Shown here: positions 18,220-27,679 of the stretch, in pieces | Layout: the number at the start of each line of letters is the position of its first letter | How positions within the stretch are numbered: the stretch's first letter is position 1 | Assembly (NCBI RefSeq): GCF_900103715.1 | Contig: NZ_FNHL01000006.1 | Location: 62,001 to 126,000 of the forward strand | Length of the DNA: 64,000 nucleotides | Direction of reading: 5' to 3' | DNA from: Halogranum gelatinilyticum | Lineage (GTDB): Archaea > Halobacteriota > Halobacteria > Halobacteriales > Haloferacaceae | Program-made: the position numbers and the translations under genes | The notes under the pieces: generated by a model | Told to the model about the DNA's origin: nothing | What the model saw: the letters and a program-made list of their open reading frames with translations, nothing else | Databases searched by the model: none

Positions 18220-21200
18220 ATGGCCAGCACGGAGTCTCTTTCACGAACCATCGCGGACACGGTCACTATAAGCCGTGAACTCCGCGAAGAAGGCCAGATA
18301 GACGGCCAAGTCAAGCTCTACAACGTTGACGACGACGACGAGTTCGAGGCCGACGCGTCGACGTTCTTCGACCGCACCTTGATGACTCAAGGGCTTCGCG
18401 AGGCGTTCGTCGACCTCCGCGACACCCTTGACGGTGACGCCAACTACGGCAGTCACATTCTTTACGGGCCGTACGGATCCGGGAAGTCCCACCAGATGGT
18501 GGCGATGTACCACTGCTTCGCCTCACCAACGGACGCTGGCAAGTTCGGCGACCGCCACGTCGATGGCTTCGCCGATGCGTTGCCCGACGACGACAACTCG
18601 CAGGCGATTACCGTCTCTCTGCAGGACTACCAGCCGGACTATCTCTGGGAACCCTTCTTCGATGCACTCGACTACGACCCCGGCACCTACGAGAGCGGTG
18701 GCTACCCCGACCGACAAACCATCCTCGACGCCGTCGGTGACCGAGCCGTCGCCTACCTCGTCGACGAGCTGGAGGACTGGTTCGAGCCCCTCTCGGGCGA
18801 CCGGAAGAAGGTGAATCGTGGCTTCCTACAGGCGTTGCTCGAAGCTGCTGACGACGACGATTCCGCTCTCTTCGCGTTCGTCTCTGTCCTCCGCAAGGGC
18901 TCGGAGGTTCACAACATCCTCGAACGGGAGAACGCGTCCGAGGTCAACATGAACAGCAAGGTAAGCAAGCGTGAGGTACTTCGCCACCGACTCATCGACG
19001 AAATCGACGAAGCGGCAGTCGTCGAGATCGTCGAAGGCTACGTGGACGCGTACGCGGATAATGACCACGTGCCGGACTCCGACATCCCGAGCGACCTCGC
19101 GCGCGAGATGCGGGAGTCGTACCCCTTCCACCCCGTTCTCCTTCAGGCCCTCGAGACTCGCTACTACGCCGACGAAGGAAACCAGAACACCCGCGGGATG
19201 ATCTACCTCTTCTCCAAGATTCTCACGACTGCCGCCGATCCCGAAGCCGACCCCGACGACGAGGACGCGTCGAAGCTCATTGAGGAAACCGACCTCGTCA
19301 CTCACGGCGACATTGACGCCGTCATCTTCGAGGACGAACTCTCGCGCATCAACTTCGACCGGCCAAACGTCTGTATCGACGATATCGAGAACCGCGTCGA
19401 CCCCGACAAGATTCCCTATGGCCGACGGATCCTCAACACGATTCTCCTCTACAGCCTGAAGCCCGACGAGGGTGAGGGTGCCGGCAAGGCCGAGATCGTG
19501 ATGGGGTCGCACCAGACGGGCGACCTCGTCTCGGATATCGTCCTCAACCTCGAGCAGCTCTACGGTGTCGCGTGGTATCTGCACAAACTCAACGGCAAGT
19601 ACGCCATCCGCGACCGGCAGAACCCCAACGCCCTCATCCAGAACAAGGCCAGCGAGGTCGACGAGAAGATCGCGCTCGAACAGATTGCCGAGACGGTCAC
19701 CGAGGTCTTCGGAAGGAACGCCTTCCCGGCAGGGTTCAGCGAGGGCGACCTAAAGCAGGTACCCGACAACCGAGATATCAAGGTCGTCGTCAAGGCCAAC
19801 GAGTGGACGCAAGAGGACATCGAGACGGTCATCAAGAACGCTGATGGAACTCCCGGCCGCGAATGGCGCAATACGCTGGTGTTCGTCCAACCCAAGAGCG
19901 ACAAGGCCATCGAGTCCGGCACGGGCTTCATCGAGAAGGCTCGCTACATCGAGGGCGCAAAGCGTGTCCTCAAGGACGAATCGCTCGACGGCGAGATCCG
20001 TTCCTCGGTCGAACGCCAGCAAGAGGACGAGCTCCGCGAACTTCGTGACCGCGTCGAACTCGCCTACGGTGAGATTATCGACGGCGATGACCTCCTCACC
20101 GACTTTGAGTTTGCCGCCGAGATGGATCTTGACGTGTTCGTCTCCGACGGCGAACCGCTGAGCGCCAAGGACATCACGACTAGTGTCTACGCGGAGGGAA
20201 TCGACCTCCGTGGGTTCATTTGGGAGATTGTCGACGACCTCCTCGACCGCCGCGGGGAAGCCAGTATCGAGGACATCTATGAGCAGTTCCTTCGACAACC
20301 GACCTACCCGATTCCGGGCAGTCCGGGCGATGTGCTGGACGAGGCTGTCAAAGCTCTTGACGACAAGCCAGTCATCACTCACGGCTCGAATGGATTCTCC
20401 GAGTCTCTGAAGGGGAGCTCTCTTGACACGACCATTCTCCGCGAGAGCGACGTGGAGCGGTGGACTGTCGATGACGTCGTAGAGGAACTTCGCCGACGGT
20501 TCGGAAGCGGAACGATAGCTATCGACATCGGCAACTTCGAACTCGAACTCCTCGAGGACACTGAAGTGTGGCTCGAAGGCGATAGTCACGATTCGGTAAT
20601 GACCGCTGTCGGCAGTCTCGGACAGGAGGATAAGTACGTCCTCTACAGCGGGACGGACATCGTGACCAAAGCCCAGTCCGACGCAACGATTCACGACATC
20701 TCTGATGCTGAGCGGATTGGAACAGCTGACGTCCGTGGTCGCATTCGCGAAGCCTTGGAGTCGAGTGGTCGAGCGAACACGCGTCGCATCCTCGAAGATA
20801 TCCGCCGGGACGATACTGTCTATCTCCCCGGCGACGAGACCGACCGCGCGTTCCGTGAGGCGGTGAATGACTTCCTTGTTGACGACTACCTTGTCGACGT
20901 CGATCGTGAGTACTCCGAGACACTCGGCGACCGCGACCCGACTGACGTGACGCTCGTGCCAGTGGTTCCGAGCGATGTCGGCGACAAGATTATCGATTAC
21001 ATCGACGGACTCGACGGTGGAGAAGAGTTCACTGTCGGGAGCGTGACCGAGCGATTCGATTCGAGTGTCAGCGAGGACGCTGTCCAGACGTTCCTCCTCA
21101 AAAACCTCGGACGAGACACCGAACCCGAGTACGTCATCGCCTCGGACGGATCCGGTGACCCAACGCGTTGGTCGCCCGGCTACCAGTTCCGTGTCCCGAG

Positions 21201-21480
21201 TGGTGGCTGGCGGTTCGTGTTCAACGGCGACGATGTGGCCAATCTCCGCAGTAAGTGGCGTAGCGAAGAGGACTCTGGCGACGTCACCTACGGCGAGGTG
21301 AGATTCAAACTGAACGACCGAATGGGTATCCCCGGCCCATTACAGGGCACCGCGCGAATCAAGGAGACGATGACGAAGCTGACGCTAGAATCGGGTGAGG
21401 ACTTCACCAAAGTTCGCGACCTGTTCGAGCGAATGCCCGACGACGCGTGGAACATCTCCGTCGAAATCAACTTCGAATAA
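18220..21480 (+). CDS. DUF499-type AAA ATPase of a modification-linked defence system
   Basis: This 1086-residue ATPase has Walker A GPYGSGKSH (residues 83-91) preceded by TFFDRTLMTQGLREAFVDL, a typical DUF499 lead-in. Later come YPFHPVLLQALETRYY and NTRGMIYLFSKIL, characteristic of the family. DUF499 proteins are distant relatives of the BREX ATPases BrxC/PglY. The C-terminal third is beta-rich and ends in a probable substrate-binding domain. A TTATGC TATA-like box lies about 33 nt before ATG 18220. The next gene starts 2 bp after its stop. GC content is clearly higher than in the flanking McrBC/STAND genes. Confidence 0.88.
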   Translation: MASTESLSRTIADTVTISRELREEGQIDGQVKLYNVDDDDEFEADASTFFDRTLMTQGLREAFVDLRDTLDGDANYGSHILYGPYGSGKSHQMVAMYHCFASPTDAGKFGDRHVDGFADALPDDDNSQAITVSLQDYQPDYLWEPFFDALDYDPGTYESGGYPDRQTILDAVGDRAVAYLVDELEDWFEPLSGDRKKVNRGFLQALLEAADDDDSALFAFVSVLRKGSEVHNILERENASEVNMNSKVSKREVLRHRLIDEIDEAAVVEIVEGYVDAYADNDHVPDSDIPSDLAREMRESYPFHPVLLQALETRYYADEGNQNTRGMIYLFSKILTTAADPEADPDDEDASKLIEETDLVTHGDIDAVIFEDELSRINFDRPNVCIDDIENRVDPDKIPYGRRILNTILLYSLKPDEGEGAGKAEIVMGSHQTGDLVSDIVLNLEQLYGVAWYLHKLNGKYAIRDRQNPNALIQNKASEVDEKIALEQIAETVTEVFGRNAFPAGFSEGDLKQVPDNRDIKVVVKANEWTQEDIETVIKNADGTPGREWRNTLVFVQPKSDKAIESGTGFIEKARYIEGAKRVLKDESLDGEIRSSVERQQEDELRELRDRVELAYGEIIDGDDLLTDFEFAAEMDLDVFVSDGEPLSAKDITTSVYAEGIDLRGFIWEIVDDLLDRRGEASIEDIYEQFLRQPTYPIPGSPGDVLDEAVKALDDKPVITHGSNGFSESLKGSSLDTTILRESDVERWTVDDVVEELRRRFGSGTIAIDIGNFELELLEDTEVWLEGDSHDSVMTAVGSLGQEDKYVLYSGTDIVTKAQSDATIHDISDAERIGTADVRGRIREALESSGRANTRRILEDIRRDDTVYLPGDETDRAFREAVNDFLVDDYLVDVDREYSETLGDRDPTDVTLVPVVPSDVGDKIIDYIDGLDGGEEFTVGSVTERFDSSVSEDAVQTFLLKNLGRDTEPEYVIASDGSGDPTRWSPGYQFRVPSGGWRFVFNGDDVANLRSKWRSEEDSGDVTYGEVRFKLNDRMGIPGPLQGTARIKETMTKLTLESGEDFTKVRDLFERMPDDAWNISVEINFE

Positions 21481-21482
21481 CA

Positions 21483-21869
21483 ATGCCAGAACCCGGCCAA
21501 CTTCCCGGCGAGTACAACATCGTCGTCAAGGACGAGTACGACCTCTTCGACCACCGAGTTCCGGTCGAGGAGTTCAAAGGGATGCTTCAAGAGAACGACG
21601 TACCCGACGAAGTGTGCGTCGTTGGACTCGGGAGCGTCTTCGAGGACGACGAAGAGGTAACCGAACTCTCGAGACTCATGAACCGGAGCGCGAACAACCT
21701 CGAAACACGGCACCCGCTGCCGACAATTCAATTCGCCACGGAAGGATCGTTCCAACGTCGACAGAGAGATTACGAGTTGCAGACGGAGACCGACCTCTAC
21801 CGGTTGAGTCGAGTCTTCGGGCAGCAGATTAGTCGCCGAAGTAGTGGCTGGCTTACGGCACCGTTCTGA
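21483..21869 (+). CDS. Small acidic partner protein of the DUF499 ATPase
   Basis: This 128-residue protein starts at ATG 21483, 2 bp after the ATPase stop. It has a beta-rich N-terminus (GEYNIVVKDEYDLFDHRVPV) and a helical second half with several Arg residues near the end. I do not recognise the family. Tight coupling suggests a subunit of the ATPase complex or an adaptor to the methyltransferase. Confidence 0.6.
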   Translation: MPEPGQLPGEYNIVVKDEYDLFDHRVPVEEFKGMLQENDVPDEVCVVGLGSVFEDDEEVTELSRLMNRSANNLETRHPLPTIQFATEGSFQRRQRDYELQTETDLYRLSRVFGQQISRRSSGWLTAPF

Positions 21870-22006
21870 AGAGAACGGGGATGTTATTACCAGAAACCTT
21901 GTTCACAAGTGGGTGAAGTTAGCAAACTCTATCTGAAAGTCAGATTTAACACCAACAAAACATCATTTTGAGATGGCCATCGCCGTCGGCCAAGAGGTGA
22001 CAATGT

Positions 22007-22144
22007 ATGTCCGACCGACAATGTGACATTTGTGGTGAGGGAATGACACGGGAGTTAGGAGAACCGATGTACGTGGACGACTCTCAATACGAGTATGCCC
22101 ACGTCGATTGCGCTAATGACGTGGGTGTCGATACGTCGTTGTGA
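22007..22144 (+). CDS. 45-residue zinc-finger protein
   Basis: ATG 22007 opens MSDRQCDICGEGMTRELGEP and ends with HVDCANDVGVDTSL before TGA 22142. CxxC and HxxC pairs can bind one zinc ion, as in many haloarchaeal mini-proteins. It lies between the DUF499 unit and the convergent mcrC gene. Its size leaves some doubt, but the Cys/His spacing is convincing. Confidence 0.55.
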   Translation: MSDRQCDICGEGMTRELGEPMYVDDSQYEYAHVDCANDVGVDTSL

Positions 22145-22188
22145 GAGATTCCAAAGACACAACGACGTAGGATTTTTTCGTCATCAGT

Positions 22189-23964
22189 CTACAGAAGCCG
22201 GAAGTCTCCTACCATCGAGACCTGTGTTGGGGTTCCATCTTCGTCACGTGTGATGAAGTAGAGGTCGATGCGCTCCTTTCGACCATTCCGGCGGAAGACC
22301 GGCACGCACGTCATCTCATCCGATGACCGTTCCTTACAGTGGGTCTCGATTTGCCGACGGGTCCACTTCCCTTGCTGTTCTAAATCAGAACGGGAACGAT
22401 GATCGTAGGACAGCGTATCTGCGGCTGCATTCACCACTCGTAGAGAGAATTCGGGAACGTTGCTGAAATCAAACGCCCCGTTTGGATCAGTCAATTGCTT
22501 CAAGTCGTAGATGTCGTGCTGGTCGAGACAGAGTGCGTTGTCTTGGACGGCCCTGTAGACATCGAGAGCGGGATAGGGCTGTGCCAACACGTCGTGCAGA
22601 TACTGTTGGATACTCTTGTGATACTCGTCAAGCGAGAAATGCTCACTGTCGGGTGAGATGACTTGTAGCTCGGCACCGGTCTGTGGGATTTTTCGAATGC
22701 GTGGCTGGTTCAGTGGAGTCAGGAAACCCATTCGGTCAGTGGTGAGTAAGTACGCGTAGCTGAAAAGTCGCGATCGTGAGCCGCCGCTTTTGACCGGGTC
22801 TTTGTTCTCCGCGTAGTACTTCGAGTCCAGGACGGCCAAAGTCACGTCGCCCTCTTCCACCGCATGGTCTGGCTGATGATACACTTGTGACTCGTCCTCG
22901 AACGGTTTTACTGTGGGTGAGCGGACAGCAGAGACGTTCTCGGTCTGATCGAGCCAGTCGTACTCCTTGATCGACCTCAGTTCGGACTCTATTGCGACCT
23001 GCGAATACTGCTCAAATAGCGATTCCATATTCAATACGTAGTCTACAACGAGTTCTCGGTCTCCCTGCATCGCCGGTGTGCCGAGCGAAGATGCGACGAC
23101 AGCTTTCGAGACTTCGACAGCCTGTCGATAGTAGTGGCGTTGCTTCGGGAGGTCACGCAGGGAGAACCGCTGGTACTCGGGGATTCGCCGACGGCCACTG
23201 TCCACGTCCAGCTTCTCCAAGTGACGAACCTCCTGATGCACTTGCGAGAAGATGTGGTAGTAGGCTTGGTGGTCGTACTCGTCTTCGTACTGACTGAATA
23301 GCCTGAGTAGGTGCGTGCCGGCGTAGTGGAGTAGCGAGTTGGCGGGATTATCGTACTCTACTTCCTTCAGGATACAGTGCTGGTGTGCCCGCCCCTCTGC
23401 TTGATTGATTAGCGACTGCTCGACATCAATCACACCGCGAGGTTGTTCGAGATCGGCCCGGCGAGTTTCCAGACGTCGCACAAACCCGTTTCGGTGGATA
23501 ACTTCGAGTCCGTTGAGGTAGTTGATCGCCAGAATCAGGAATACGTCTTCGAGGTTGACATCCTCCGTCCGGAACTCCGAGAGGGGGATGCCGTGGTACT
23601 CCACCGACCGCTTCCGGCCATGGACGGCGAGCAACATATCGAAGATGTAGTCCCAGTCAATCTTTGGCTCGATACGCAACTTCGAACGTGGCGTGAGACT
23701 GATTATCCCGACATTATCTCGTGCTGTGACGTGCATCACGCGTCCATCGAGTCGTACTCGGACAACTCGATATTCTTTGTCTTGGTCGTCAATCGACTTC
23801 TGCGTCTTGACAAAGATGTTGTCTGCTTCTTGTTCGAACGATGCTCGACGAAGTTTTTCGCCAATCGAAGCTGGGCAATCCTCGATACGAATCTCACCAC
23901 GCTCGGGGATACTGAACGTGCCAGGTTCGTACTCGTACGCTTCGACGGACTCTGCAGTACTCAT
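22189..23964 (-). CDS. mcrC: McrC-like nuclease subunit of a McrBC restriction system
   Basis: This 591-residue protein has an N-terminal beta-rich region of McrC type (RVVRVRLDGRVMHVTARDNV, then LTPRSKLRIEPKIDWDYIFD). Its C-terminal nuclease core has the Asp of YHQPDHAV and the DxK of LAVLDSKYY, the McrC version of PD-(D/E)XK. McrC is activated by the McrB GTPase to cut modified DNA. Its ATG overlaps the mcrB stop as TAATG. Because the island also encodes an adenine methyltransferase, this McrBC must tolerate that mark; it more likely targets modified cytosine or phage DNA. At 591 residues it is longer than E. coli McrC (348), as is common for McrC relatives. Confidence 0.85.
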   Translation of the reverse strand: MSTAESVEAYEYEPGTFSIPERGEIRIEDCPASIGEKLRRASFEQEADNIFVKTQKSIDDQDKEYRVVRVRLDGRVMHVTARDNVGIISLTPRSKLRIEPKIDWDYIFDMLLAVHGRKRSVEYHGIPLSEFRTEDVNLEDVFLILAINYLNGLEVIHRNGFVRRLETRRADLEQPRGVIDVEQSLINQAEGRAHQHCILKEVEYDNPANSLLHYAGTHLLRLFSQYEDEYDHQAYYHIFSQVHQEVRHLEKLDVDSGRRRIPEYQRFSLRDLPKQRHYYRQAVEVSKAVVASSLGTPAMQGDRELVVDYVLNMESLFEQYSQVAIESELRSIKEYDWLDQTENVSAVRSPTVKPFEDESQVYHQPDHAVEEGDVTLAVLDSKYYAENKDPVKSGGSRSRLFSYAYLLTTDRMGFLTPLNQPRIRKIPQTGAELQVISPDSEHFSLDEYHKSIQQYLHDVLAQPYPALDVYRAVQDNALCLDQHDIYDLKQLTDPNGAFDFSNVPEFSLRVVNAAADTLSYDHRSRSDLEQQGKWTRRQIETHCKERSSDEMTCVPVFRRNGRKERIDLYFITRDEDGTPTQVSMVGDFRLL

Positions 23965-25205
23965 TACTGATACGAACCCATCTGGCGCTGTTCAGCCTCC
24001 AGTTCTCGGTTGGCGAGGTCTGCTGCGGCGCCGAGCTCGAACGTCTCGAACGACTTGTTCAACGCCCGGTAGTGTTCCTCGATTTGCTCAATTTGTGGGA
24101 AAGCAGCCGAGTTCAAAAGCCGAGGGACAATGAACGTGCGGAACGCTTGTCCGACCGCTTCTTCGGGTTCGTCCATGTACAGGCTCTCATCTTGGAGTGC
24201 CTCGTGGAGGAAGATGGCGACGTCACGGTAGTGCATCGGGCCGAACCTCATGATTGGCCCGCGCGACGCCTGCTCGGAGCCGTGATTAATTCCCTCGAAA
24301 TCAGCCTCGAAGAGTTCGAGCAGTTCCGCGTTATCGAGTAAGGGGATGTCGCCGAGGTAGTCGTCGATCCATCCCTCGAATAGCGTGCGCCGGTCGTCGT
24401 CCTCGTACTCATCGAGTTCAACCATCGCGAAGCGACGCGTGATGGCGTTGTCCAACTCGTTGACCGTCCGGTCGGACATGTTCATCGTACAGATGATGCT
24501 CACTCGCTCGTCAAGCTCGATAGTCTCTCCGTCGTCGGTTTCGATGAGTGTTTGATTTCGATTCTCGATGGCCGTGTAGAGCGGCCCAAAAATCTGTGAG
24601 ATATCTGCCCGCGTAATCTCGTCGAGTATTACAGCATATGGAATCTCGAAGTCACGTGCGCGCTTGACGCCTTCCGAGACAGCACCGAGCTCCGTCTGAT
24701 ACCCGAGCGACCGAATACCGGTCGACCCTGTGAGCTTCGGGCCGATACCGCCGATGATGTCTTTGGCCGTCCAAGAGGGCGTCGCAGTATGAAGCGAGTA
24801 GCCGACACAATGCTCAAGAGCGAGTTGTTTCGCAAACGTCGTTTTTCCCGTACCTGTCGGGCCGTAGAGAACAACCGGCTTCCCCGTCCGGAGTGCGGTT
24901 CGAGCGTTTCGTTCCACCTCGTCAGGGACTAGTATGCTCTCGGGGGTGTCGTCACCGCGAGTAATCACCGTCCGCTTCAGAGTTTGAGAAGCGTGTGGAG
25001 ATTTCAAAACAGCTTGTCTAATCAGACCTACGCCTTGATCTCCTTCGTGGTGCCGGTCAAGACCCTGTTCACGGATAAGGAATTCGAGGACATCGCTACC
25101 GTTTGAATCTTCGACAGCTTCCACGACCTTCTCGGGGACTGCTCGGAGGACATCGAGATTCTCTCTAGCGTCTTCCACTGTGTAGTTACCCGTAGAGCCA
25201 CTCAT
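23964..25205 (-). CDS. mcrB: McrB-like AAA GTPase of a McrBC system
   Basis: This 413-residue protein is counted from ATG 25205; upstream codons to 25283 are unlikely. Walker A is GPTGTGKTT at about 115-123 and Walker B is AVILDEITRAD. The following IICTMNMSDRTVNELD matches the McrB signature (MNxxD) that reads the guanine base. The N-terminal 90 residues are helical and should hold the DNA- or target-recognition part; they differ from the E. coli methylcytosine domain. It is coupled to mcrC by TAATG. Confidence 0.85.
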   Translation of the reverse strand: MSGSTGNYTVEDARENLDVLRAVPEKVVEAVEDSNGSDVLEFLIREQGLDRHHEGDQGVGLIRQAVLKSPHASQTLKRTVITRGDDTPESILVPDEVERNARTALRTGKPVVLYGPTGTGKTTFAKQLALEHCVGYSLHTATPSWTAKDIIGGIGPKLTGSTGIRSLGYQTELGAVSEGVKRARDFEIPYAVILDEITRADISQIFGPLYTAIENRNQTLIETDDGETIELDERVSIICTMNMSDRTVNELDNAITRRFAMVELDEYEDDDRRTLFEGWIDDYLGDIPLLDNAELLELFEADFEGINHGSEQASRGPIMRFGPMHYRDVAIFLHEALQDESLYMDEPEEAVGQAFRTFIVPRLLNSAAFPQIEQIEEHYRALNKSFETFELGAAADLANRELEAEQRQMGSYQ

Positions 25206-25371
25206 TTTTTGTAAGAATTCAGCCCACCGTGATAAAAGAATGCCTGCGCTGATGCTCACAAACCGGCAGCCCACGGCGCACACGTATTTGGCTCACCCTC
25301 GGCACCAGGGGTGGTGGAACATAAGTTTGTCACCAAAACTGTTTCACCATTGCCAGAATTACACGTATCCA

Positions 25372-27447
25372 GTGAAAAGAAGATCTGAGATTCAGGACTG
25401 TGAAAACCTACTGGCTACGGAACTTCCAGACCATCTGCACGTCCGGCGGAAAGTTATCGTCACAGGATTTGTTGAAGATTTCAAATCCGATTTGGAAGAT
25501 TACAACATAGTTTCCGTAGACATCTCTGAGTGGGAACATGCCGAACTGATGGAGACTCTGAGATACGAGCTTCAGAAAGAACTCTCGACAATCAGGTACT
25601 ACTACAGCCGGATTAAAAGTATCGGGGCCTCAATTCCCGGAATTGGCGGGGGAAGTGCAGGTGTTGAAGCCAAACCCGATTACTCACGAACAACAGACTA
25701 TTTACAAGATGTTGCCGACAAAAGCGACGACAACGTCGTTGTAGTGATAAACTATCACGGGAAGAGGCCCGTTAGTGGTTTCAGTTGGATACCTAAACTC
25801 GATATCCCCGAGAATGCAACTATTGTAACAGACGGGTACACAAGTTGCGAACTAGATATTACAGAAGAATACGAGATTGGACGACTCACGGTTAACCAAA
25901 CGGTTGACTATCTTACTGAACTCAGAAGCGGGATTGATCAACGCGAAGCCGCCCAGATACACCACGTACACGATGGTAACCCGGTTGCTATCGAAATTGC
26001 TAATCAAGAGGGCTCTCTTGAACAACCCCTAGAGGGTGATGCTCTGCGAACTCTCTGGTCAGAAGTTTACGACGACAAAATATCTGGTGACGAATTAGAC
26101 CTTCTAACCGATAGCTCACACCTGATAGATCTTGATCAGAGAGATGTCGCATCGGTCACGGACAAGACTCGCGGAGAGGCGAAAGACATCCTCAGGCGGC
26201 TAGAACGGAAAGGTGTTGTCTCACAGAAACAGTCTGGTCTATTCACTACTGACAAATATGTAAAAAGATATACTGCGAGCCAATTGACTGGACGAGAGCT
26301 TTCGCAACAGCACAAGATGTCATTCCATGACTACGCTGAAAAGTGGGTGGATTCTCATGAGTCTCGAATGGCAGAAATGGAGGAAAAGTCAAAACTAAAT
26401 CGAGACGATCCGATATCCCCTCCAGACTTCGATACAGGGCTTACAGACCCGAACTTGTTCTTGGCGATTCACCACCTATCTGAAATACATGATGAATTAA
26501 ATAAAAAATTGTTTGTTGAAGAATTAGAGAAGATAGATGGTGAAAAATCGAGTGTTTTCGCGTTTGGCATGATTGCCCAGCGATTCTTTTTTGAAAATCC
26601 AACAGAAGTTCTGCAAGAACTCTCCGAGTCAATACTCAATATTGAGGGAGATCTCGAGAACGAGCTATTCTCCGGGACTCTGGGAATATTTTTCGACTTT
26701 GACGTTCAAGAATATTTCTCAGAGTTAGCTGGTGGGTGGTCAGGTAGTGTCAGTACAGATAGAATCAACACGGAAAACGTATCTCAACCCGATGATGTGG
26801 TGATGAAGATTCAGCAGGACTTTCTCCCCAATATTTTTGAAAACCTTCCAAGTGACGTGAAAACAGCCGTCTCTCACCTCATAGCACTAGCCGTTACTGA
26901 TACCAGAACTGCCAGAGAGTACTACAATCGGTTTGGGAAAACAGCTGAAAAGTATGGTCTAGAAGAAGAGGCGTTCTGTCAGTGGTTGGACGAGCTTGGA
27001 AACCTCGCAGATGAACTCAACCCAGATATAGACGATTCTGACCAGAGCGATGCAGATCCGTATCAAGAGAGCTTCGAATCTCTAAACAGTGAAATTAGGC
27101 ACCGAATCGACCTACAAGACCATCTTGAACAGAACGAATCTCAAGCGCAAGAACAGTTCCAACAACGCATAGAAAAGATTCGGAGCCGGCCTGACGAGAT
27201 TGCAGACCAATATATCCGTTGTGGAGAGTACCTAGAGGAGATGGATAACAGCATATTTGCGTTCTTGTGGTATGTTGTTGGTCACGAAGGATTCGCCAAG
27301 ATTGTACTGGGTGGAAAGAACTGGAAAATATTCGGGAAGTACAATCGGTTATCAGGGACTCGGGAAGAGCAAGAGAAGCGTATTGACGATGAAAAAATAG
27401 TATTGACAAGCGATGAAATAGAGGCGAAGTTTGGTGGTGTGAGTTAG
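25372..27447 (+). CDS. Large STAND/AAA-like NTPase with an eroded P-loop
   Basis: About 691 residues from GTG 25372, where the sequence becomes protein-like (VKRRSEIQDCENLLATELPD). The open frame extends to ATG 25240 but runs over the divergent mcrB promoter region. The segment RKVIVTGFVEDFKSDLEDYN sits where a P-loop is expected but lacks GxGKT. A Walker B-like strand follows (NVVVVINYHGK). HVHDGNPVAIEIA matches the small-domain signature of STAND ATPases, then comes a winged helix (LRRLERKGVVSQKQSGLFTT) and a long helical C-terminal half that could be a sensor. It is AT-rich. It may detect phage proteins, or be a nucleotide-independent relative. Confidence 0.6.
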   Translation: MKRRSEIQDCENLLATELPDHLHVRRKVIVTGFVEDFKSDLEDYNIVSVDISEWEHAELMETLRYELQKELSTIRYYYSRIKSIGASIPGIGGGSAGVEAKPDYSRTTDYLQDVADKSDDNVVVVINYHGKRPVSGFSWIPKLDIPENATIVTDGYTSCELDITEEYEIGRLTVNQTVDYLTELRSGIDQREAAQIHHVHDGNPVAIEIANQEGSLEQPLEGDALRTLWSEVYDDKISGDELDLLTDSSHLIDLDQRDVASVTDKTRGEAKDILRRLERKGVVSQKQSGLFTTDKYVKRYTASQLTGRELSQQHKMSFHDYAEKWVDSHESRMAEMEEKSKLNRDDPISPPDFDTGLTDPNLFLAIHHLSEIHDELNKKLFVEELEKIDGEKSSVFAFGMIAQRFFFENPTEVLQELSESILNIEGDLENELFSGTLGIFFDFDVQEYFSELAGGWSGSVSTDRINTENVSQPDDVVMKIQQDFLPNIFENLPSDVKTAVSHLIALAVTDTRTAREYYNRFGKTAEKYGLEEEAFCQWLDELGNLADELNPDIDDSDQSDADPYQESFESLNSEIRHRIDLQDHLEQNESQAQEQFQQRIEKIRSRPDEIADQYIRCGEYLEEMDNSIFAFLWYVVGHEGFAKIVLGGKNWKIFGKYNRLSGTREEQEKRIDDEKIVLTSDEIEAKFGGVS

Positions 27448-27679
27448 TACCTCGTCCAGTCTTGCATGGCATTCATCCTCCTCTCTGCTTTCTCTTTCCA
27501 CGTCATTTACTCAGGTCACTCACATCCCACACAGAATAGGGTCGATAATACGAGAGGAGAATAAATTCAGCTCTAGTGAACCGCTATTCCTCGGTGGCTT
27601 CGCCGTGTCGCGGTATGCCTGTGTTGTAAACAATACACTTCACGACGAGTTCGCGAAATCTTCGGTAGCCTCCCAAGAC

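Noticed and set aside
6636-27447. Complete BREX or DISARM system
   Set aside because: No PglZ phosphatase-like protein and no DrmA/DrmB-like proteins were found among the translated genes.
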